Under the pieces are notes generated by a model, which was not told the origin of the DNA, made no database searches, and saw nothing but the letters and a program-made list of their open reading frames with translations. This document shows, piece after piece, positions 5,658-9,602 of a DNA stretch of 9,602 nucleotides. Positions within the stretch are counted from its first letter, which is position 1; the number at the start of each line of letters is the position of its first letter. Both the position numbers and the translations under genes were made by a program. Source of the stretch: Deltaproteobacteria bacterium (GTDB taxonomy: Bacteria; Desulfobacterota; DSM-4660; Desulfatiglandales; B25-G16); assembly GCA_019308645.1 (NCBI GenBank), contig JAFDHR010000058.1, positions 1 to 9,602 of the forward strand, written 5' to 3'.

Positions 5658-7634
5658 CTAAGAAGATACCGATATTTTTTCTGTCCGCCGGATCACCAGG
5701 ACTATCATAGCCACGGCTGGTATCAATGCCAATGCCGAAAGGGTACCTCGAGGATAGAACAAGATAAATAGCGCCACTATGAGGACTAAAAGCCTTGAAG
5801 GAAGGTCATACCTTTTACGTTCAAAAAGTCTACCGTGGATGGCGGCAGCTGCTGTCGAGCATCCAATAATTAGCACAACCAGAGCAGCCATTTGTGCTAA
5901 ACCAGGCTCCAACAACAAAATATCCCAATTGAAAATCGCGAATGTGAGGAAGAAAAATGGAAGAGATATTTGCAGCGTTACCATCATCGTCTTCATGAAG
6001 GAGGCACCTGAAATACGCGAAGCAACGGCAGCGACGAGTGAGGTTGGCGGCGTATATTCGGATATTACCGCTACGAAAAATAAGAAGAAATGAGCGACCC
6101 AGGGGTTGATCCCGATTCGTATCATAGGCGGGATGACTACCACGGCTGAGAGTATGTAACAGGCCGACGGAGGTATTCCCAGCCCTAAGAAGACCCCAAT
6201 TACGAACCCCACTCCGATAAGGGCTACGACATGGAATTCTCCAATCGTCGCCAGTAGTGCCATTAGCTTAATCATCCATCCACTAACCACGAACAGATTT
6301 ACCATCACCCCGAGCATGGCGAGCAAGAGAACGAGCGGAGCGGTGACCCCGGCAAATGCCTCTATGGCTCGGCGGAAACACCTACCCCATTCCTTTATCT
6401 TATCTGAGATCTTCCCAGGATGGACATACATTCGGAGTACGGAGGCGGTGATAAAGAGACCGATCGCAATGTCTAGTGCGGCCCTTGATGCTTCAAACCA
6501 AAGCACACCCATCAAATAGATCAAAACTCCGATGAAGGCAAAGAACATCGCTGTGCTGACCACGTCCACTCTGGAGAATCTTTCGATAATGGAATCCAGT
6601 GCTGAAGTTGGGCCACTTCCCCTTCCCCGCAGGAAGCGCGCTGTAAAGAGGTAAACCGATAAGGATATGATACCAAAGAAAATGAGTGCTGGCGCATATC
6701 CTCGAGCTATAACCTCGAAATAAGTCACGCCTAGAAAGTCAGCCATGAGGAAACCGGCTATTGCCATGACTGGTGGCATAAGCAGGCCTCCTAACGAAGA
6801 TGAAGCTTCCACAGCACCGGCGTGAAGAGCGGGGAACCCTGCTTTCTTCATCAACGGTATCGTGTACTGCCCGGTTATGGCTGCATTCGCTGCTCCCGAT
6901 CCACTACAGGTAGCAATAGCCATTGAAGTCACCACCGCCGTTTGTGGAATGAGGGTTTTACGTTTAGCAAATATCCCGGTGAAAGTTTTGATAATAGATT
7001 CCTGAACACCAAATCCCTGTGCAATGCCCAAAAACATGAAAAATGCTGCGATAACGCCTACCCCGATTTGTGCATACGTTCCAAATAGGCCCAATGAGAT
7101 CTCAACGGAAGAAGATGTTATTACTCTCATCCAGGAGACCCCGGGATGACCAAGTATACCTGGGAAAATCCACCCGTAAACGGAATAAAGCATGAGAAGC
7201 AGGATGAGATAAAAGAGTGTAATATGCTCCCGTCTGGTATATTCGATCACGAGACCAAGCATCATCACTCCTACGATTTTGTCAGGCGTGTTATAGAAAC
7301 CAGCTCTCAAATAAATGAGTGATTCAAACTCCACTCTCATGTATATTATGGAAAAGATGCACATAGCGATGTACACGCCGGCTATGGCAATATTGGGTTT
7401 AAGTCCAAGACGTGGATATGGCAGCTCTCCGGCTACAAAGGAATTCAATACCCACAGCACGTATGCTATTGGGACTACAGTTATGGCAAGGAGCATTGTT
7501 CCTCCTAAGCCGGTTAAGAAATAATGTAGCGAAAAACCTAAATATACGATAGTGGCTATAAGATAGACGGGGGTTATGAATTTACGCATTTCAGCCAGTG
7601 AATTCGCTCCGTCTTGCACGGAATTGTTTTTCAT
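5658..7634 (-). CDS. TRAP transporter fused permease (4TM/12TM, TAXI-associated)
   Basis: A 658-residue inner-membrane protein made almost wholly of hydrophobic segments. Roughly the first 150 residues correspond to the small DctQ-like four-helix subunit and the rest to the large DctM-like subunit, fused as is usual for TAXI-type TRAP systems. The family signature CSGSGAANAAITGQYTIPLM followed by KKAGF is at 243-267. Later landmarks are GLGIPPSACYILSAVVVIPP and ISEYTPPTSLVAAVASRI. TRAP permeases drive solute uptake with the sodium or proton gradient, not ATP. The ATG at 7634 has a modest AGGG about 6 bases upstream. The receptor gene lies 180 bp upstream with a hairpin between them. Length is within the family range and no frameshift is seen. 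Substrate is unknown. Confidence 0.94.
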   Translation of the reverse strand: MKNNSVQDGANSLAEMRKFITPVYLIATIVYLGFSLHYFLTGLGGTMLLAITVVPIAYVLWVLNSFVAGELPYPRLGLKPNIAIAGVYIAMCIFSIIYMRVEFESLIYLRAGFYNTPDKIVGVMMLGLVIEYTRREHITLFYLILLLMLYSVYGWIFPGILGHPGVSWMRVITSSSVEISLGLFGTYAQIGVGVIAAFFMFLGIAQGFGVQESIIKTFTGIFAKRKTLIPQTAVVTSMAIATCSGSGAANAAITGQYTIPLMKKAGFPALHAGAVEASSSLGGLLMPPVMAIAGFLMADFLGVTYFEVIARGYAPALIFFGIISLSVYLFTARFLRGRGSGPTSALDSIIERFSRVDVVSTAMFFAFIGVLIYLMGVLWFEASRAALDIAIGLFITASVLRMYVHPGKISDKIKEWGRCFRRAIEAFAGVTAPLVLLLAMLGVMVNLFVVSGWMIKLMALLATIGEFHVVALIGVGFVIGVFLGLGIPPSACYILSAVVVIPPMIRIGINPWVAHFFLFFVAVISEYTPPTSLVAAVASRISGASFMKTMMVTLQISLPFFFLTFAIFNWDILLLEPGLAQMAALVVLIIGCSTAAAAIHGRLFERKRYDLPSRLLVLIVALFILFYPRGTLSALALIPAVAMIVLVIRRTEKISVSS

Positions 7635-7730
7635 GTTTTCCCTACACTAACGGTTTGAGTTAAAAAGAGTAAACGAGCTAATTGCAGAGGTGATATACTA
7701 AACGGATAGCAGCAAAGCATTGTAAGTATA

Positions 7731-7774
7731 AGGGGGCTCACACCTTATCGGAGTTTTACAGGGGTGAGCCCCCT
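7731..7774 (-). other. Strong intergenic hairpin between TRAP receptor and permease genes
   Basis: AGGGGGCTCACACC (7731-7744) pairs with GGGGTGAGCCCCCT (7761-7774) at 13 of 14 positions around a 16-base loop. On the minus-strand transcript it lies after the receptor stop and before the permease start. No U-run follows, so it more likely protects the upstream receptor message from 3' decay or slows read-through than acts as a full terminator. Binding-protein genes are often expressed above their permeases by such means. Confidence 0.65.
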
Positions 7775-7814
7775 ATTTAAAACCTTAACTACCTCTTAGT
7801 TTTCCCCAAGAAGC

Positions 7815-8891
7815 TCAGCGCATTTTAGCTTTCATCGCATCTATCGCTGCCGCGATCGTTTTGTCAGTAGCTATTTTCCATGATGAATCCCATAATCCCT
7901 TTTCCTTCAGATATTTCGCCAATCCCGGATGTACTGGAACCTCGGGTATACTCTGTATCCCCAGGACTTGGAAACCAGCGAAGTCTTTGGCTAGTGGTCC
8001 AAAACCAGCCTCGATCTTAGCCAGATCACCTGCCGACTTTTCAAGTACTTTGAGAATTCTATAAACAGAATCTTCCGGAAAATCGAGCCCGAAATGCTGG
8101 CCGAAGTAAAAGGGCACGCCATAGAGTTCATCCACTCCCAGGTCTCTGGTATACGCCTTCTTCATGTTGATCTTCGCCGGAGTAAAACCTGCCGCTGTTA
8201 GTTTCTTGATTTGTGTTGGGGTTGGGTTCACTCCCTGCAGGGGGGTGGCCACATCAAGCACCTTAATCCAGCCAGCCAAAGATACCAAAGCCGTTGTGTA
8301 AGCTGCCGTGGCGTCTATGGTTCTCGCTCTTAGAGCACCTGCAACCTTTCCCATATCAACTTCGACGTGAGTAACATCCAGACCACAGATGTCCTCCATA
8401 GCCCGGAAGATGTTGATATGGTTCATATATCCCGCCTTCGTCATGAAGATTTTCTTGCCGTCTAAGTCCTCCCAGGTACGAAACTTGTTTTTGTTCTTCG
8501 GTAAAGTCAATATGTGTGTTTCCATGGTGTAGAGCCAAAGACCCTGGACTGGCATTTTCTTTACGTTGGGTTCAAAGCCCTTAAATGGTTTTTTAAACGC
8601 GTACAATTTTCCAAATCCGGGCTCGGCCGCATATACGGATTCGAGGTCACCCACTAAAAAGCTCTTGATGTTAGCGGTGGTTGAAACGTATGGGTAGATG
8701 GTGAGGTCGTAATCCGGCATACCCCTTCGCAAGAAATCTGCCATCAAAGCGGATGCCTTATAATAATAGCTCATTGGATTAGCCGCCCCCCATCTCAACA
8801 TCTTTTTTTCGGCAGCTGCGCCAGGTAAAGCAAATGCCGATACTAACACCACAGTCAATCCTAAAACCAATGCCAACTTAACCTTTTTCAT
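7815..8891 (-). CDS. TAXI-family TRAP transporter periplasmic solute receptor
   Basis: A 358-residue secreted receptor. Residues 1-27 form a signal peptide: MKKVK, a hydrophobic core, and a GAAA site before EKK. The mature part begins LRWGAANPMSYYYKASALMADF, as in TAXI receptors, which typically open with a G-x-x-x-G/P-x-x-x-Y segment and then a helix. Further landmarks are a TAxIKSFLVGDLESVYA-like segment, the WEDLDGKKIFMTKAGY block, and ALRARTIDATAAYTTA. It would bind the solute in the periplasm and hand it to the permease encoded downstream. The ATG at 8891 has an excellent AAGGAGG (8897-8903) at 5 bases' spacing. A long leader with an 8-codon ORF and a palindromic element precedes it. The ligand cannot be inferred from the sequence. 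Confidence 0.92.
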   Translation of the reverse strand: MKKVKLALVLGLTVVLVSAFALPGAAAEKKMLRWGAANPMSYYYKASALMADFLRRGMPDYDLTIYPYVSTTANIKSFLVGDLESVYAAEPGFGKLYAFKKPFKGFEPNVKKMPVQGLWLYTMETHILTLPKNKNKFRTWEDLDGKKIFMTKAGYMNHINIFRAMEDICGLDVTHVEVDMGKVAGALRARTIDATAAYTTALVSLAGWIKVLDVATPLQGVNPTPTQIKKLTAAGFTPAKINMKKAYTRDLGVDELYGVPFYFGQHFGLDFPEDSVYRILKVLEKSAGDLAKIEAGFGPLAKDFAGFQVLGIQSIPEVPVHPGLAKYLKEKGLWDSSWKIATDKTIAAAIDAMKAKMR

Positions 8892-8927
8892 TTTTTCCTC
8901 CTTGTATTTTATTGTTAATTTAGCATC

Positions 8928-8954
8928 TCAGCATCCCGAACTATCTATACCCAT
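8928..8954 (-). CDS. Possible 8-residue leader peptide upstream of the TAXI receptor
   Basis: On the minus strand AAAGGAGGTG (8961-8970) is a near-perfect ribosome binding site, with 8 bases between AGGAGG and an ATG at 8954. The ORF reads MGIDSSGC and stops with TGA at 8928-8930, 36 bases before the receptor ATG. No other start fits this site. It may be a translated leader that keeps the message ribosome-loaded, a regulatory uORF, or the leftover start of a lost gene. No run of a single codon pointing to attenuation is seen. Confidence 0.35.
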   Translation of the reverse strand: MGIDSSGC

Positions 8955-8979
8955 AAGCACCACCTCCTTTGTCACTTTA

Positions 8980-9117
8980 CTAGGAGCCTGTCCGAGAAAG
9001 ATCTTCATGTCATTTCGACTGAAAGGAGAAATCTAAAACTTACCTATTTTCAATAAAATAAGATTTCTCGCTACGCTCGAAATGACAACTTTGTTGAGTT
9101 CTCGGACAGGCTCCTAG
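8980..9117. repeat. MITE-like palindromic element, copy 2 (138 bp)
   Basis: The outer arms are a perfect 19-bp inverted repeat (8980-8998 and 9099-9117; sequence CTAGGAGCCTGTCCGAGAA). The inner arms at 9008-9034 and 9060-9087 match those of copy 1: the right inner arm is identical in 27 of 28 bases, the loop is again 25 bases, and TTGTTGAG precedes the right outer arm in both. The outer arms, however, are unrelated to those of copy 1. The ends form CTAG, which may be part of the repeat or a palindromic target duplication. It lies between the promoter at 9192-9220 and the translation signals of the TAXI receptor, and would fold into a very stable RNA stem. Confidence 0.82.
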
Positions 9118-9191
9118 GCTGTTTACTTTGCCAAAAATATTATTACCACATCAAATAGAAATCGTAGCCCTAATGAGACTTCGACAGTAGC

Positions 9192-9220
9192 ATCCTATTT
9201 TCCTATTTCTCTCCTGTCAA
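9192..9220 (-). promoter_or_regulatory. Sigma70-type promoter for the TAXI-TRAP operon
   Basis: On the minus strand a perfect TTGACA (9220-9215) is followed by 17 bases and TAGGAT (9197-9192, 4 of 6 to TATAAT). Transcription would begin near 9185, about 295 bases before the receptor ATG, and would run through the palindromic element. It lies after the stop of the DapA-family gene, so the transporter genes can be expressed on their own. The rest of 8892-9266 holds no gene other than the 8-codon ORF. Confidence 0.6.
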
Positions 9221-9266
9221 TCATAAAGTGTAAATAACAGGTTGCTTATACGTGATACCTCGTCCG

Positions 9267-9602
9267 TTATAGAACACCAATATTGGTCAATATCTGAGAA
9301 ACTACCCTTTTTCCCTCTTCATCTAATTGCCTCTGAGGGGGTAGTGGAGAGCCTACAGGAAACCCTTGCATCTCCAATCCCGCTTTCACACATGAAGCAA
9401 AGGAGTAGCGCTGAAAAGCCACGTTGAGGGGCCACAGTTTCTTTTGGAGGTGCAATGCCTCCTCCCACCTTTTCTGGCATGCCAGCTCATAGAGGGCAAT
9501 ACTCTGCTCGGGGATCAAGCATGCCGGGCCAGCCATCCACCCGACCCCGCCGAGCATGAGCACGAATACGGGCACATGAGCGGTAGCGCTGAAGATCTTA
9601 AA
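9267..9602 (-). CDS. DapA/NanA-family (dihydrodipicolinate synthase/N-acetylneuraminate lyase) protein, C-terminal part, cut by window edge
   Basis: The frame is open from the right edge, giving 111 residues of a C-terminus ending in TAA at 9267. The layout is that of class I pyruvate-dependent aldolases of the DapA superfamily: a last barrel strand with LGGVGWMAGPACLIPE, then the helical tail (ALYELACQKRWEEALHLQKK, VKAGLEMQGFPVGSPLPPQ) and LDEEGKRVVSQIL. The PVGxPxPP-like turn is characteristic. The catalytic Lys and Tyr lie off the window, so the reaction cannot be assigned among lysine synthesis, sialic acid cleavage or sugar-acid dehydration/aldol reactions. An internal GTG at 9575 is not the start, because the conserved residues continue upstream of it (FKIFSATAH). 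Its stop is 47 bp before the TRAP promoter. Confidence 0.85.
   Translation of the reverse strand, partial: FKIFSATAHVPVFVLMLGGVGWMAGPACLIPEQSIALYELACQKRWEEALHLQKKLWPLNVAFQRYSFASCVKAGLEMQGFPVGSPLPPQRQLDEEGKRVVSQILTNIGVL

Noticed and set aside
1368..9117. CRISPR array or composite transposon formed by the two repeat copies
   Set aside because: There are only two copies 7.5 kb apart, each a self-contained palindrome, with no spacer pattern, cas gene or transposase between them.
8976..9126. TTTAC on both sides of palindrome copy 2 as a target-site duplication
   Set aside because: The right copy (9122-9126) is 4 bp away from the end of the inverted repeat, so it does not abut the element. CTAG at the ends is the better but ambiguous candidate.

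Overview
The window looks like chromosomal DNA of a free-living, probably anaerobic bacterium. A Desulfobacterota/deltaproteobacterial type is my best guess. The hints are a PflA-like radical SAM protein, a TAXI-type TRAP transporter, COG1237 metallo-hydrolases and dispersed palindromes with a 'TCATTTCGA...GAGAAATCT' core. No rRNA, tRNA or marker gene is present, so the taxonomic call is weak. I see no CRISPR array, phage gene, transposase or known defence system.

Left half (1-4305, visibly AT-rich, mostly + strand). The 5' end of a PhnP/COG1235-type metallo-beta-lactamase gene runs off the left edge on the minus strand (1-123). Divergent from it is a radical SAM protein (262-1266). Next come a small possible ORF, a sigma70-like promoter, and a 141-bp palindromic MITE-like element lying in the leader of a COG1237 metallo-hydrolase gene (1577-2536). 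That gene is followed 16 bp later by a DUF1232-like/J-domain fusion (2553-2999), probably in one operon. An isocitrate/isopropylmalate-family dehydrogenase of the tartrate dehydrogenase type (3211-4305) closes this half.

Centre (4306-4529). A convergent junction holds two G+C-rich hairpins of the same design with a compensatory base-pair change.

Right half (4530-9602, visibly richer in G+C, minus strand). Reading right to left: the C-terminal part of a DapA/NanA-family lyase gene that enters from the right edge; a good sigma70 promoter; a second copy of the palindromic element in a long leader; an 8-codon ORF with a very strong ribosome binding site; the TAXI periplasmic receptor (7815-8891); an intergenic hairpin; the fused TRAP permease (5658-7634); a possible gene remnant; and a second COG1237 metallo-hydrolase (4530-5492), paralogous to the one on the left.

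The minus-strand genes look like an uptake locus for an organic acid or related solute: receptor plus permease, with an aldolase-type enzyme upstream and a metallo-hydrolase downstream. The substrate cannot be read from the sequence. The convergent tartrate dehydrogenase-like enzyme could act on such a compound, but that is inference.

Most noteworthy are (i) two MITE-like elements that share an 80-bp core of identical layout but carry unrelated outer arms, each placed between a promoter and the translation start of its gene, and (ii) NADP-type cofactor residues in a dehydrogenase whose closest recognised relatives use NAD.
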